This document shows positions 32,964-42,232 of a stretch of DNA of 47,499 bases, piece by piece (the stretch's first letter is position 1; each line of letters begins with the position of its first letter). Under the pieces are notes generated by a model. The model was not told the DNA's origin. It did no database searches and saw only the letters and a program-made list of their open reading frames with translations. This DNA comes from Oscillospiraceae bacterium. Lineage in GTDB: Bacteria; Bacillota; Clostridia; Oscillospirales; Acutalibacteraceae. The stretch covers positions 1 through 47,499 of the forward strand of contig SVPJ01000015.1 of the NCBI GenBank assembly GCA_015065885.1, given 5' to 3'. The position numbers and the translations under genes are program-made.

Positions 32964-34295
32964 TCACACGATATCGCCGTTGTCAAAAGGATCGCCGCAT
33001 TCGGGGCAGAATTTCGGCGCCTTCGTGGGGTCGGCGGGTTGCCAACCGCACTTGTCGCACTTGTACTGCGGAACGCCCGTGGGTTTCTTAGCACCGCATT
33101 CCGAGCAGAATTTGCCCGTGTTGGTTGCCCCGCACGCGCAGGTCCAACCGGCAGGGGCTTCGGGTTTCTTGGCGCCGCATTCGGGGCAGAATTTGCCGTT
33201 GGCGGTGGCACCGCACGCACACTGCCAACCGTCAGCCGCAGGAGCGGCTTGTTGCTGAGCCTGTTGCGCCTGCTGCTGTTGACCCATGCCGTAAAGCTGT
33301 TGCGCGGCATTGAAGCCGCCGCCCATCGCGCCGCCGGCCATGTTCATACCCATAAAACCGGTCATCGCCCCTGCGCTGTTGCCGGCCGCCGTTTCCATCG
33401 CATTGGCGGTGGCAGTGGTCATGCGGCCTGCCATCATCGCGGCGTTGGAACCGTATGCCACGGAATCTTCCATTTCCTGGATCTTCTTCATATCCTCGTC
33501 GGCGAGGGTGATGGGGTTCAGTGCGATCTTCTCAACCGAAATACCGCGGGATTCTACCCACTCGTATTTCAACGCCTCGTTCATGGCGGCTTTCAGTTCG
33601 TTCACTTTTGCCGGCAGTTGCGCGGGGCGCAATTCCATTTCGGCCAACGCACCAAAGGCGGGTTGCAAAGCCGAGACGAATTCGGTCTTCATCTGGCTGT
33701 CGATCTGATCGCGGGTGAACGCCTGCTCCACGTTGCCGCACACCTTGGTGTAGAACAGCAACGGGTCGCTGATAACGTAGGAGTACACACCGTTGCAACG
33801 GACGTTGACGGTGCGGCTGAAGCCGATCTGCTTGTTCGTCACCTCAAAGATGATGGGGCTGGGTGTGCCAAACTTATTGTCCATGATCTCCTTGGTGTTG
33901 AAGTAGTACACCCGCTGGTCTTTGCCCGTGTCACCACCATAGGTGAAACGCTTGCCGATCGCTTTGAAAGTGTTTTTCAAACTTTCACCGAAAGAACCCG
34001 CAAAGATGGAGGGTTCGGTGGAGGTGTCGTATGTATATTCGCCCGGTTCGGCACACACTTCCACGACCTTGCCCTGTTCGACAATGATCATGCACTGCCC
34101 GTCGGCCACGGCAATGCCGGAGCCGTTGGAAATGACGTTATCGCTTCCCTTGGTGTTTGAACTGCGGCCGCCCACGCGTTTTTCGCCTTTTACCACCAAC
34201 GTGTCCATGTCCAGCGCGTCACAGTAAAAGAACTCCTTCCACTGATCGGCCAGCACACCGCCCAGAGCACCCAATCCTGCTTTGATAAGTCCCAT
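32964..34295 (-). CDS. SPFH-domain protein with C-terminal double zinc ribbon, YdjI-like
   Basis: 443 residues. SPFH/band-7-type domain at about residues 1-275, with the 'virion core protein'-like start GLIKAGLGALGGVLADQWKE. A Gly/Met/Ala-rich and then Gln-rich linker (about 300-355) leads to three zinc-ribbon units: CACG..CPEC, CACG..CSEC, CDKC..CPEC. It is soluble or peripheral and probably forms oligomers on the inner face of the membrane. Together with the two downstream genes it reproduces the B. subtilis ydjG-ydjH-ydjI set; the PspA gene of that operon is not in the window. The promoter is at 34347-34375. Confidence 0.83.
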   Translation of the reverse strand: MGLIKAGLGALGGVLADQWKEFFYCDALDMDTLVVKGEKRVGGRSSNTKGSDNVISNGSGIAVADGQCMIIVEQGKVVEVCAEPGEYTYDTSTEPSIFAGSFGESLKNTFKAIGKRFTYGGDTGKDQRVYYFNTKEIMDNKFGTPSPIIFEVTNKQIGFSRTVNVRCNGVYSYVISDPLLFYTKVCGNVEQAFTRDQIDSQMKTEFVSALQPAFGALAEMELRPAQLPAKVNELKAAMNEALKYEWVESRGISVEKIALNPITLADEDMKKIQEMEDSVAYGSNAAMMAGRMTTATANAMETAAGNSAGAMTGFMGMNMAGGAMGGGFNAAQQLYGMGQQQQAQQAQQQAAPAADGWQCACGATANGKFCPECGAKKPEAPAGWTCACGATNTGKFCSECGAKKPTGVPQYKCDKCGWQPADPTKAPKFCPECGDPFDNGDIV

Positions 34296-34346
34296 AATCC
34301 ATTGCTCCTTTACAACATATTTTTACGGTATGATTTGCTATATATC

Positions 34347-34375
34347 ATTATAGCATAGGAATATACGAAAGTAAA
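34347..34375 (-). promoter_or_regulatory. Promoter of the ydjI-ydjG-ydjH-like operon
   Basis: Minus strand: TTTACT (34375-34370), 17-bp spacer, TATAAT (34352-34347). SD AAAGGAG lies 8-9 bases before the start codon. Confidence 0.78.
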
Positions 34376-34551
34376 CACTAAATTGAAAAGGCGGCTTCAG
34401 CCGATGGGGACGGTGGGAAGACGAGAGCGCGATCGGGGTGCGGTCTCTCGGCCTCCCCTTGTCAGGGAAGGTGATTTTCTTGCCATTTCATTGCAAGAAA
34501 ATCGGAGGGGTAGTGGAAGGAGAAAACGAAAACGTGTTGATGGCGTATGTG

Positions 34552-34853
34552 TGCGGCGCTCGCGAACATGACCCGTTTGCGGTGCCCGAAACGGCGCGGC
34601 TGTGCCGCGCAGTCGGGATGACAGGACTTTCTTAAAGAGGCGGCAGAAAAGTGACATGTCGTCGAATACGTGACCCGTTTGCGGTGCCCGAAAAAATCGT
34701 CGGGCGCTTCGCGCTGTTCCTCGATTTTTTCGACCGCGGCACTCACTTATGCCTCGCTGCATCCGCCACCGGCGGCGCTCGGCAACGTGACCCGCTTGCG
34801 GTGTCCGAAACAGCGCGGCTGTGCCGCGCGGTCGGGATGACAGGACTTTCTTC
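34552..34853. repeat. Degenerate repeats downstream of tRNA-Pro carrying tRNA 3'-end copies
   Basis: The unit TGACCCG(T/C)TTGCGGTG(C/T)CCGAAA occurs three times (about 34569, 34671 and 34790). In two of them it is followed by the stem GCGCGGC-TGTG-CCGCGC and then the 3' end of the tRNA-Pro gene: 18 identical bases at 34612-34629 and 19 at 34830-34848. An inverted 12-base piece (AAGTCCTGTCAT) is at about 34932. There is no gene in 34380-34948; the Arg- and Pro-rich frames are shadows. Confidence 0.72.
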
Positions 34854-34948
34854 TCGCGAGCGCAACAGTCCCCCGGACTGTTGCTGCCAAGGCTTCGCGG
34901 ACGATGTCCGCTCACCCTTGGAGCTCGTTTCAAGTCCTGTCATAGACC

Positions 34949-34988
34949 AAAAACAAAAGAGACAGACCAACAGTCTGTCTCTTTTGTT
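34949..34988 (-). terminator. Terminator of tRNA-Pro
   Basis: Stem ACAAAAGAGACAGAC / GTCTGTCTCTTTTGT with a 5-base loop. On the minus strand it begins right after the encoded CCA and ends in a T-rich run. Confidence 0.88.
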
Positions 34989-35065
<77 letters not shown>

Positions 35066-35095
35066 AAATGCTGCCTGATTTGTCACAGCCTTAGT

Positions 35096-35124
35096 ATAAT
35101 ACCGCATTTTACGCGCTTTGTCAA
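35096..35124 (-). promoter_or_regulatory. Promoter of tRNA-Pro
   Basis: Minus strand: TTGACA (35124-35119), 17-bp spacer, TATTAT (35101-35096). Confidence 0.82.
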
Positions 35125-35217
35125 TCGTTTTTTGAAAAAAGTTTAGGATTTTTGTGTACATAATTTTCATCGCCGTTTCATACCCTGTAGTAAAACCAAT
35201 GACAGGGGGAGCCGTGT

Positions 35218-35676
35218 GTGTTTGTTGTATCGGTGAAAATGTCGCGACGCCGCTGGGTGTCGCTGTTGCTTTGTGTGGGGGTGTTGGTGCTGATTCTGGC
35301 GGCGGCGTTCTTGTGGCCCGCGGGCGGCGGCACGGCGGTGTCCACCGCCGCCGAGGACACGGCGGCACGCATTGCGTTTTTAAACACGCTGGGATACGAA
35401 GTGGATCCCGCGTACTGCGAGGTGTGTGAGATACACATTCCAGAGGAATTCGACGCCGTATTTTCCGAATACAACGCCATGCAAGCGGCGGCGGATATGG
35501 ATCTGACCCCGTATCAGGGCAAACGCGTAAAATGCTGGAGTTATCGCATTTTAAACAGCGGAAACACCGAGGAGACGATTGCACATTTGTACGTGTATCG
35601 CGACGAGATCGTGGGCGGGGATATCACCGAAACGGTGCAAAACGGGCGTACGACCGCGTTGGTTCCGCGGGGGTAG
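35218..35676 (+). CDS. Membrane-anchored DUF4830-like protein
   Basis: 152 residues from the GTG at 35218, 7 bases after AGGGGGA; a later GTG (35233) or ATG (35239) is possible. One N-terminal membrane helix (about residues 14-34), then an outer domain starting TAARIAFLNTLGYEVDP, with 'CEVCEIHIPEEFDAVFSEYNAMQ' and the closing 'AHLYVYRDEIVGGDITE'. This pattern resembles the DUF4830 group found in clostridia, whose function is not known. It stands alone in front of the pseudouridine synthase, which has its own promoter. Confidence 0.72.
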   Translation: MFVVSVKMSRRRWVSLLLCVGVLVLILAAAFLWPAGGGTAVSTAAEDTAARIAFLNTLGYEVDPAYCEVCEIHIPEEFDAVFSEYNAMQAAADMDLTPYQGKRVKCWSYRILNSGNTEETIAHLYVYRDEIVGGDITETVQNGRTTALVPRG

Positions 35677-35678
35677 TC

Positions 35679-35707
35679 TTGCTTTTTTGGCACGACTGTG
35701 CTATACT
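35679..35707 (+). promoter_or_regulatory. Promoter of the pseudouridine synthase gene
   Basis: TTGCTT at 35679-35684, 17-bp spacer, TATACT at 35702-35707. The leader is about 15 bases. Confidence 0.72.
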
Positions 35708-35728
35708 ACCCGAAAAGGCGGTGACGGT

Positions 35729-36541
35729 GTGGAACGGTTAGACAAAACGGTGGCGCAACTGGCGGATATGCCGCGTAAACAGGCGGTGCATTTGATCCGT
35801 GCAGGGCGCGTGACGGTGGACGGCGAGGTGTGGCGCACGCCCGAAGCAAAACTGGAGCCTGCCGCGCACGTTGTGTCGGTGGCGGGACACGTCATCGATA
35901 CGCAGCCCCACCGTTATTATATGCTGAACAAGCCGCAAGGGGTACTGTGCGTTTCTCGTGATCCAAAGGTGAAAACGGTGGTGGATCTGGTGCCGCCCGC
36001 TTTTCGGCGGCGCGGGTTGTTCCCTGCGGGGCGGTTGGATAAAGATACGGTCGGTCTGGTCGTCCTGACCGACGACGGGGATTACGCGCACCGCTTGCTC
36101 TCTCCCAAGAAGGCGGTATTCAAGCGCTATCTTGCCGTGGTGGCGGGGGAGATGCCGCAAACGGCGGTGGAAACCTTCGCTGCGGGGATGGAATTGGAGG
36201 ATGAAACCCGCTGTCTGCCTGCAAAATTGCAAATACTGTCCTGTGAAGAATTTATGAACAGAAACGGCGGCGATTTTGCAAGTTTCGCCACGTTTTTGGA
36301 AGAATATACAATCCCCTCGATGGCTGATTACAGCTGTGTGGAGATTGCTATTCAAGAAGGACGATACCACCAGATAAAGCGTATGTGTGAGGTGGTCGGA
36401 CACAAGGTGTTGTGGTTGAAGCGTGTTGCGGTGGGCGATCTCACACTCGACCCCGCGCTGGCGGAAGGGGAGTGCCGCGAGCTTACCGCCGCGGAAACGG
36501 CGGCGGCACTGCGATCCGTGGAAGAGTTTTGTGCAAGTTGA
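35729..36541 (+). CDS. RsuA/RluB-family pseudouridine synthase
   Basis: 270 residues from the GTG at 35729 (SD AAGGCGGTG). The longer frame upstream overlaps the previous gene and would be out of place after the promoter. An S4 RNA-binding domain (residues 1-50) is followed by the catalytic domain with 'YYMLNKPQGVLCV' (63-75) and catalytic Asp104 in GRLDKDTVGL, then 'EGRYHQIKRM' near 209-218. It would convert a specific uridine in ribosomal RNA to pseudouridine. The target (16S U516-type or 23S) cannot be told apart here. An extra loop near residues 172-195 is longer than usual. Confidence 0.88.
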   Translation: MERLDKTVAQLADMPRKQAVHLIRAGRVTVDGEVWRTPEAKLEPAAHVVSVAGHVIDTQPHRYYMLNKPQGVLCVSRDPKVKTVVDLVPPAFRRRGLFPAGRLDKDTVGLVVLTDDGDYAHRLLSPKKAVFKRYLAVVAGEMPQTAVETFAAGMELEDETRCLPAKLQILSCEEFMNRNGGDFASFATFLEEYTIPSMADYSCVEIAIQEGRYHQIKRMCEVVGHKVLWLKRVAVGDLTLDPALAEGECRELTAAETAAALRSVEEFCAS

Positions 36542-36611
36542 CATTATCAAAAATCCATAAAGAGAAGGCTGTAAGTTTGTTTATTTAGTGTATGGCTATT
36601 TTTGAAAAATG

Positions 36612-36620
36612 TGATATAAT
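36612..36620 (+). promoter_or_regulatory. Extended -10 promoter of the ABC ATPase gene
   Basis: TGA-TATAAT at 36612-36620, an extended -10 form; no convincing -35 is present at 17 bp. The leader is about 60 bases. Confidence 0.6.
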
Positions 36621-36685
36621 ATACCTATGCAATTATGTAGACTGCAGCGCAGTCTGTGTAAGGAAAAATGGGAGGTTATTTTAAA

Positions 36686-37828
36686 ATGGCAGGTTTGTCG
36701 CTGAAAGGCATTTACAAAAAGTATGCCGCCGGTGTCGTCGCGGTTTCGGATTTCAATCTCGAAATCAAAGACAAGGAGTTCATCATTCTGGTTGGCCCTT
36801 CGGGCTGTGGTAAGTCCACTACGCTGCGTATGATCGCGGGCTTGGAAGAGATCACCGAAGGTGAACTGTACATCGGCGACCGTTTGGTGAACGACATCGC
36901 GCCGAAGGATCGCGATATCGCGATGGTGTTCCAGAACTACGCTCTGTATCCCCACATGACCGTGTTTGACAACATGGCGTTCGGCTTGAAACTGCGTAAG
37001 ACGCCGAAGGATGAGATCAAGCGCCGCGTGGAAGAAGCTGCTCGCGTGCTGGATATCGCTCACCTGCTCGACCGTAAGCCGAAGGCTCTGTCGGGTGGTC
37101 AGCGTCAGCGTGTGGCGCTCGGCCGTGCGATCGTCCGTGAGCCGCAGGTCTTCTTGCTTGACGAGCCGCTGTCCAACTTGGATGCGAAACTCCGTGCGCA
37201 GATGCGTACCGAGTTGTCCAAGTTGCACGCGAAACTGGGCACCACCTTTATCTACGTTACCCACGACCAGACCGAAGCTATGACCATGGGTGACCGCATT
37301 GTGGTCATGAAGGACGGCTTCATTCAGCAGGTCGATGCACCGCAAGTGCTGTACACCAAGCCCTGCAACATGTTCGTGGCAGGCTTCTTGGGTTCGCCGC
37401 AGATGAACTTCATCGATTCCAAACTCGTGAAACAGGACGGCAAGTTCATGGTCGAGTTCGGTACCGAAGATACCAAGACCACCCGCGGCGTGAAGTACTA
37501 CATCCCCCTGCCCGATTCGAAGAACGAGGGCGGCGTGCTGGATGAGTATGTCGGCCGTGAAATCGTGATGGGTATCCGTCCGGAAGACGTCCACAACGAG
37601 CCTCGCCTGCTCGAAGAGTACGCGGATTGCAAGGTCTATGCGAACGTGGAAGTTACCGAGCTTATGGGTGCGGAGACCTTCTTGTACTTGGATGTGGAAG
37701 GTTTCAAATACACCGCTCGTGTGGAGCCCACCTCCACCGCGCGTCCCGGCGACACCATCGAGATCGCGCTCGAGAACAACAAGATCCATCTCTTCGACAA
37801 AGAGACCGAGCGTACCATCTGCAACTAA
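36686..37828 (+). CDS. Sugar ABC transporter ATP-binding protein (MsmK/UgpC type)
   Basis: 380 residues from the ATG at 36686 (SD GGGAGGTT). ATPase domain: Walker [11 protein letters not shown] (residues 38-47), Q-loop '[10 protein letters not shown]', signature [14 protein letters not shown], Walker [14 protein letters not shown]-loop YVTHDQTEA. It is followed by the TOBE/MalK-type C-terminal domain (about 240-380). Such ATPases can serve several CUT1 sugar transporters encoded elsewhere. It has no permease next to it, so it is a good candidate to power the permeases at 5943-7916, which lack an ATPase. A terminator follows directly. Confidence 0.93.
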   Translation: MAGLSLKGIYKKYAAGVVAVSDFNLEIKDKEFIILVGPSGCGKSTTLRMIAGLEEITEGELYIGDRLVNDIAPKDRDIAMVFQNYALYPHMTVFDNMAFGLKLRKTPKDEIKRRVEEAARVLDIAHLLDRKPKALSGGQRQRVALGRAIVREPQVFLLDEPLSNLDAKLRAQMRTELSKLHAKLGTTFIYVTHDQTEAMTMGDRIVVMKDGFIQQVDAPQVLYTKPCNMFVAGFLGSPQMNFIDSKLVKQDGKFMVEFGTEDTKTTRGVKYYIPLPDSKNEGGVLDEYVGREIVMGIRPEDVHNEPRLLEEYADCKVYANVEVTELMGAETFLYLDVEGFKYTARVEPTSTARPGDTIEIALENNKIHLFDKETERTICN

Positions 37829-37840
37829 TCAAACAGATTC

Positions 37841-37876
37841 AAAAATCCCACAGCACCGAGTGCTGTGGGATTTTTT
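37841..37876 (+). terminator. Intrinsic terminator after the ABC ATPase gene
   Basis: Stem AAAAATCCCACAGCA / TGCTGTGGGATTTTT with loop CCGAG and T6 tail. Confidence 0.92.
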
Positions 37877-37959
37877 CTTTAAGCAGAGGAGGCGTGTTGG
37901 GGTTACCCTAAGGGCAGTCTTTGCGGTATATTTTGGTAAACGCCGTGAGGGATAAAGTC

Positions 37960-37988
37960 TTGCATTTTTCGACAAGGTGCGGTACAAT
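37960..37988 (+). promoter_or_regulatory. Promoter of the GHL10/amidase gene
   Basis: TTGCAT at 37960-37965, 17-bp spacer, TACAAT at 37983-37988. Confidence 0.72.
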
Positions 37989-38024
37989 AAAAGGGACGAT
38001 TTTTCTTAAAGGAGTAAGTAAAGC

Positions 38025-41000
38025 ATGGCAGGACGGCACTGGCGCGAACCCGAAAAAAAGCCACACCGCTTTTGGTGGGTGTGGTTAATAGCGGCGCTCG
38101 CCGTGGTGGCTCTGCTTGGCGGCGCGCTGTGGATGTGGCGGGAAAAACCGATAAAGCCCGTGGGGGCGCCCGCCGTTCCGACGACTTCGACTGTGGTGAC
38201 CACCACGACGACCGATACGACGGCGGGCACGACGACCACAACGGTGCCGCCCGTGACGGTGCCGCCCGAAGTTACGCCACCCGTGCGGGAGTTTGCCCGC
38301 CCTGAGGAGATGCGCGGCGTGTGGCTGACGGAGGGTGTGGATTACGCCAAAGACGGCACGGATGAAGCGACGGTACAGGCGGAGATCGATAAGGCGTTGG
38401 CGGCGCTGAAAGAGTGGTCGTGGAACACGGTGATCGTGACCTTGCCCGCCGAACTGCCTGCCGAGGGTGCGTTCGACGCGCCTGCCTATATTTTAGAAAA
38501 AGCGCGCGAGCAGGAATTGTTCGTGTATATGACGGTGAACTGCGGCGTGTACGACGGCGACCTGTTCCCGACCCGCTTGCCCGAGCGGGAAAAACTGACC
38601 GAACGCGTGCGTCTGTTGGCGCACCGCTACGCGGCAGACGGCTTCTTGCTCACGGGTTATTCCTTCCGCTACGGTGTGAAACCGTTGCACGTGGGGGCGA
38701 GCATCGACGCGATGCTCCGCAGTGCAGTGAACGCCATCCACGCGGAAAACCAAAACGCCTACGTCGGTCTGCTGACCGAGGCGGTGTGGGCGCACTCTTC
38801 CGTGTTGGCGGAAGGTTCCGCTACTGCGAACGTATACGAAGAGTTGACCGACGGCGGCGCGGATACCCGCCGCTTGGTGTTGGACGGCGCGGTGGATTTC
38901 GTAATGGTGAAGAATTTCCGCGCCACGGGCGATTATTCGGCGGCGTTCGGTACGGTGCTGAACTGGTGGGACGCCGTGTGCAAAGAGGCGAACGTGCCGC
39001 TGTATATGGCGCACGCCGCCACCAACGCCGCGGCGGGAGAACGCCGTTGGAGCGTGCGCGACCAGTTGGCACGGCAGGTGTTGGCTTGCCAAAAAGCGCA
39101 CGCGTGGCAGGGCAGCACCTTCGATTCGTTTGCCGCACTGCAAAAGGTGAGCGATGCGGCGTCGGCGGCGCGGCAGGCGTTCGACGGTACGCTGATGGAA
39201 GAATACATCAGCCGTACGTTGACGGTGACCGAGCCGTCGGCGGAAAGTATCACGGTGTACGAATCCGCCATCAACCTGCGCGGCAGTGCCGACCCGAACT
39301 TTCCCGTGTTGCTGAACGGTGAGGAACTCACCTTGACCGATCACGGTTATTTCGCATTGGATAAGGTGTTGCAACCGGGGGAGAACACCTTCACGTTTGA
39401 AAACAAAGGGGTCACCACCACCTATACGGTCTATTATAAGGTAGTTATTTTTAAGAGCGTATCCCCTGCCGGGGATATGACGTTGGACGGCGGTGCCGAG
39501 ATCACCGTGTCGGCGGTGGCGCACGAAGGGGCAACCGTGTACGCCATGGTGAACGGCACCAAAGTGACCATGCAACCCGTTACGGTGCAGGAGGACGAGG
39601 GCGAAACGCTGGAAGGCTCGGAATACGTTACCTATGCGGGCAAATACAAACTGCCTGCAGGACGTGTAGGAGAGACACAATCGCTCGGTGCGATCACGGT
39701 TCACGGCAGTTACAGCGGGCAGAGTGCGACCGAGACGGGCGGCAAGTTGACCGTGAAAGCGCTCCCCGTGGTGCAATCTCCCACGGTGGAAGACGTTACG
39801 GTGCCCGAACTCACGCCGATCGACCCGTCAACGGGCGGTGACACGTTGGCAGAGGGGACGGTGCTGATCATCACGGCGGATCACGCCGAGACGTTCAACG
39901 GCGATACCACCGACGACTATTCCCGTCCCACCAACGCATATCTGCCGCGCGGTACCACCGATATTCTTGCGGGTACAGCGTACGACGCGGCTTCGGGCAA
40001 TCATTATTACCTGCTCGGTTGCGGGCGGCGGGTGTACCAAGAGGACGCCGCGGTATACATAAGCGGCGGTTCACTTTCCGCCAACACGCTGACGGTCGGC
40101 GGTGTGACGGCGGGGTCGAAGAACACCGTCTTGAAACTGTCGGCGGATTGGCGCGTGCCGTTCAATCTGCAACTGTTGCCGCAGGCGTACGGCAACCCCG
40201 CGAAGCAAGATTACAGCAGCAAAGGACAGACTACGGAATACATTGACATCACCTTTGCCTACACCGCGGCGACGGTGGGAGAAGTGGACGTGTCCGCAAG
40301 TCCCTTGTTCAAGTCGGCACAATGGATCGAAGGCGAGGATACCCGCACCCTGCGGTTGTACCTCACCAAAACGGCACAGTTTTACGGCTATCACGCCCAG
40401 TGGGATAACGACGGCGTGCTGACCTTTACCTTTAAGCACCCGACGTACGTGGGGGATAACGATCCCGAACAGCCGCTTCACGGGTTCACCGTGGTGGTAG
40501 ATCCCGGTCACGGCGGCCATTCCTACGGCACGTCGGGCGGTAACGTGCCCGAAAAACGGTTGGCGCTGACCTACGGTCTGCTTCTTCGCGACCAACTGGA
40601 AGCGCTCGGTGCGACAGTGATCATGACCCGCACCGACGACAGCGACCTTTCGCTGCTTGAACGCACGCAGATCACCCGCCCGACGGGTGCGGATCTGTTT
40701 TTAAGCATCCACATGGACGGTTCCACCAGTGCGTCGGTGGGCGGTTGTTCGGTGCATTATTTCACCGATTATTCCCGTGGGATCGCCGAGAGCATGTATA
40801 AAGAAATGACGGCGGTCTACGCCCAATACGGCAGCGACCACGACCGTCACTATCGCTGGAATCCGTTCTTCGTCACCCGTATCAGCGAAATGCCCGCCTT
40901 GTTGCTGGAATGCGGGTTTATGACCAACGCAGAGGATCTGGAACTGTTGGTCACCGCCGATTTTCAGGACGCCCTGATGGCGTCGGTGGTGAAATCGGTG

Positions 41001-41033
41001 GTGGCGTACGCGAAGAGCTTGCCGAAGATATAA
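38025..41033 (+). CDS. Membrane-anchored GHL10-type glycoside hydrolase-like protein with C-terminal N-acetylmuramoyl-L-alanine amidase
   Basis: 1002 residues, SD AAAGGAG. One membrane helix (about 18-40) and a Thr/Pro-rich stalk (48-85). Then a GHL10 (DUF187) TIM-barrel domain beginning 'PEEMRGVWLTEGVDYAKDG' and running to about 385, and beta-sandwich regions (390-800) with a second Pro/Thr stretch near 600. An Amidase_3 domain occupies 818-1000 with zinc ligands His829 (DPGHGG), Glu843 (PEKRLAL) and His896 (SIHMDG), and catalytic Glu962 (LLLECGF). The amidase would cut the bond between muramic acid and the stem peptide; the barrel may act on, or bind, the glycan strand. It is a single-gene unit. 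Confidence 0.85.
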   Translation: MAGRHWREPEKKPHRFWWVWLIAALAVVALLGGALWMWREKPIKPVGAPAVPTTSTVVTTTTTDTTAGTTTTTVPPVTVPPEVTPPVREFARPEEMRGVWLTEGVDYAKDGTDEATVQAEIDKALAALKEWSWNTVIVTLPAELPAEGAFDAPAYILEKAREQELFVYMTVNCGVYDGDLFPTRLPEREKLTERVRLLAHRYAADGFLLTGYSFRYGVKPLHVGASIDAMLRSAVNAIHAENQNAYVGLLTEAVWAHSSVLAEGSATANVYEELTDGGADTRRLVLDGAVDFVMVKNFRATGDYSAAFGTVLNWWDAVCKEANVPLYMAHAATNAAAGERRWSVRDQLARQVLACQKAHAWQGSTFDSFAALQKVSDAASAARQAFDGTLMEEYISRTLTVTEPSAESITVYESAINLRGSADPNFPVLLNGEELTLTDHGYFALDKVLQPGENTFTFENKGVTTTYTVYYKVVIFKSVSPAGDMTLDGGAEITVSAVAHEGATVYAMVNGTKVTMQPVTVQEDEGETLEGSEYVTYAGKYKLPAGRVGETQSLGAITVHGSYSGQSATETGGKLTVKALPVVQSPTVEDVTVPELTPIDPSTGGDTLAEGTVLIITADHAETFNGDTTDDYSRPTNAYLPRGTTDILAGTAYDAASGNHYYLLGCGRRVYQEDAAVYISGGSLSANTLTVGGVTAGSKNTVLKLSADWRVPFNLQLLPQAYGNPAKQDYSSKGQTTEYIDITFAYTAATVGEVDVSASPLFKSAQWIEGEDTRTLRLYLTKTAQFYGYHAQWDNDGVLTFTFKHPTYVGDNDPEQPLHGFTVVVDPGHGGHSYGTSGGNVPEKRLALTYGLLLRDQLEALGATVIMTRTDDSDLSLLERTQITRPTGADLFLSIHMDGSTSASVGGCSVHYFTDYSRGIAESMYKEMTAVYAQYGSDHDRHYRWNPFFVTRISEMPALLLECGFMTNAEDLELLVTADFQDALMASVVKSVVAYAKSLPKI

Positions 41034-41066
41034 AACAACACCCGCCGTACGGCGGGTGTTGTTTTA
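41031..41066. terminator. Perfectly palindromic bidirectional terminator
   Basis: 36-base perfect palindrome (17-bp arms, TAAAACAACACCCGCCG and its complement, TA at the centre). The stop codons of the two convergent genes form its two outer ends. The T-rich arm works as the tail in both directions. Confidence 0.9.
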
Positions 41067-42230
41067 TGCCAATGCTGCTTTGAGGATGGCAATTTTTTCG
41101 TCGAGTGCCTTGGCGTCGGCGTTGGGGTCCACTGCAATATACACCGTGCGCGACAAGAGGTCGAGCGTTTCGGGACACATATCCGCGCGGTACGCGGGTA
41201 GGATGTCGCGGTTGGCCTCCATCTTGAAGGGATCCATCAGCGGGTGGAGTGCGCCGCGCATCTCCATAATGGGGGTCCAGTGGGTGTAGATGTGGCGGCC
41301 GGTGTCGATCGGCAACACGCCGCGTACGCCTTCGGCGGTCGCAAAACGACGGGCGGCGTCTTCGCTTTCGAATCGCAGTGCGAGCGTGGTGCCGCAATCG
41401 CCGTCGCTGTCGTGCGAGGGGATCGGTGTTGCGATGCCGTCCAGTGCGTTCATCATATACCGTTTGTTGCGGCGCAGGTCGTCCAAAATGCCGTCCAAAC
41501 GGTCAAGCTGTACATTCAGCATCGCCGCACACAACTCGTTCGAACGGTACTCGTCGCCGCAAAAGCCCGCTTCCGAAAACCCTGCCATCTGGTCGCCGAA
41601 GAAGGCGACGGCACTGCTGTCGTGATAAATGAGCGCACGCTGGAACAAGGTGGCGTCGTCGGTGACGAGGGCTCCGCCCTCGCCGCAAGAAACGATTTTG
41701 AAGAAGTTAAAACTAAACGCGCCCGCCTTGCCGATGGTGCCGAGTCGACGACCACGATAACTGCCGCCGTCCGCCTGGCAGGCATCCTCCAGCACGAGAA
41801 TGCCGTGACGGTCGGCGATCGCAGTAATGGCATCCATATTGCACGGGAAGCCCTGGATGTGTACCGGGACGACCGCTTTGGTGTGCGCGGTGATCTTGCG
41901 CTCAAAGTCCGCGGGGGAGAGGGTCAGCGTGTCGTCCACCTCCGCGATCACGGGAACGGCACCGGCCGCCACCACCGCCATAGCGGTGGAAATGTAGGTG
42001 TAGGCGGGTACGATGACCTGGTCGCCCGGGCCGATGCCCATCGCCACTAAGGCGCAGGTCAGCGCCGCTTGGCCGCTGGTCATAAAAATGGCGTGCTCGG
42101 CGTTAAGAATCTCCCGTAATTTACGCTCTACCTGCGCCGATTCCTGCACACCGCCGTTGATCTTAAACAAATCGCCCGATTGTACCACTTTGGTCAGCTC
42201 GGCGATCTCTTCTTGTCCTACACGGTACAT
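41064..42230 (-). CDS. DegT/DnrJ/EryC1/StrS-family PLP aminotransferase
   Basis: 388 residues from the ATG at 42230, 7 bases after GGAG. An ATG at 42236 overlaps the previous stop as ATGA but lies too close to the SD. Fold-type I PLP enzyme: 'FMTSGQAALTCAL' (phosphate site, about 49-61), Asp149 in LVLEDACQADGG, Schiff-base Lys178 in SFNFFKIVSCGEGG. Members of this family transaminate keto-sugars bound to nucleotides or cyclitols. It is cotranslated with the ceramidase-like gene, so both probably act on the same compound; substrate unknown. Confidence 0.86.
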   Translation of the reverse strand: MYRVGQEEIAELTKVVQSGDLFKINGGVQESAQVERKLREILNAEHAIFMTSGQAALTCALVAMGIGPGDQVIVPAYTYISTAMAVVAAGAVPVIAEVDDTLTLSPADFERKITAHTKAVVPVHIQGFPCNMDAITAIADRHGILVLEDACQADGGSYRGRRLGTIGKAGAFSFNFFKIVSCGEGGALVTDDATLFQRALIYHDSSAVAFFGDQMAGFSEAGFCGDEYRSNELCAAMLNVQLDRLDGILDDLRRNKRYMMNALDGIATPIPSHDSDGDCGTTLALRFESEDAARRFATAEGVRGVLPIDTGRHIYTHWTPIMEMRGALHPLMDPFKMEANRDILPAYRADMCPETLDLLSRTVYIAVDPNADAKALDEKIAILKAALA

Positions 42231-42232
42231 AG

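Noticed and set aside
34380-34948. Second, degenerate tRNA gene
   Set aside because: Only the tRNA 3' end is repeated; no acceptor 5' strand, D arm or anticodon arm can be formed with it.
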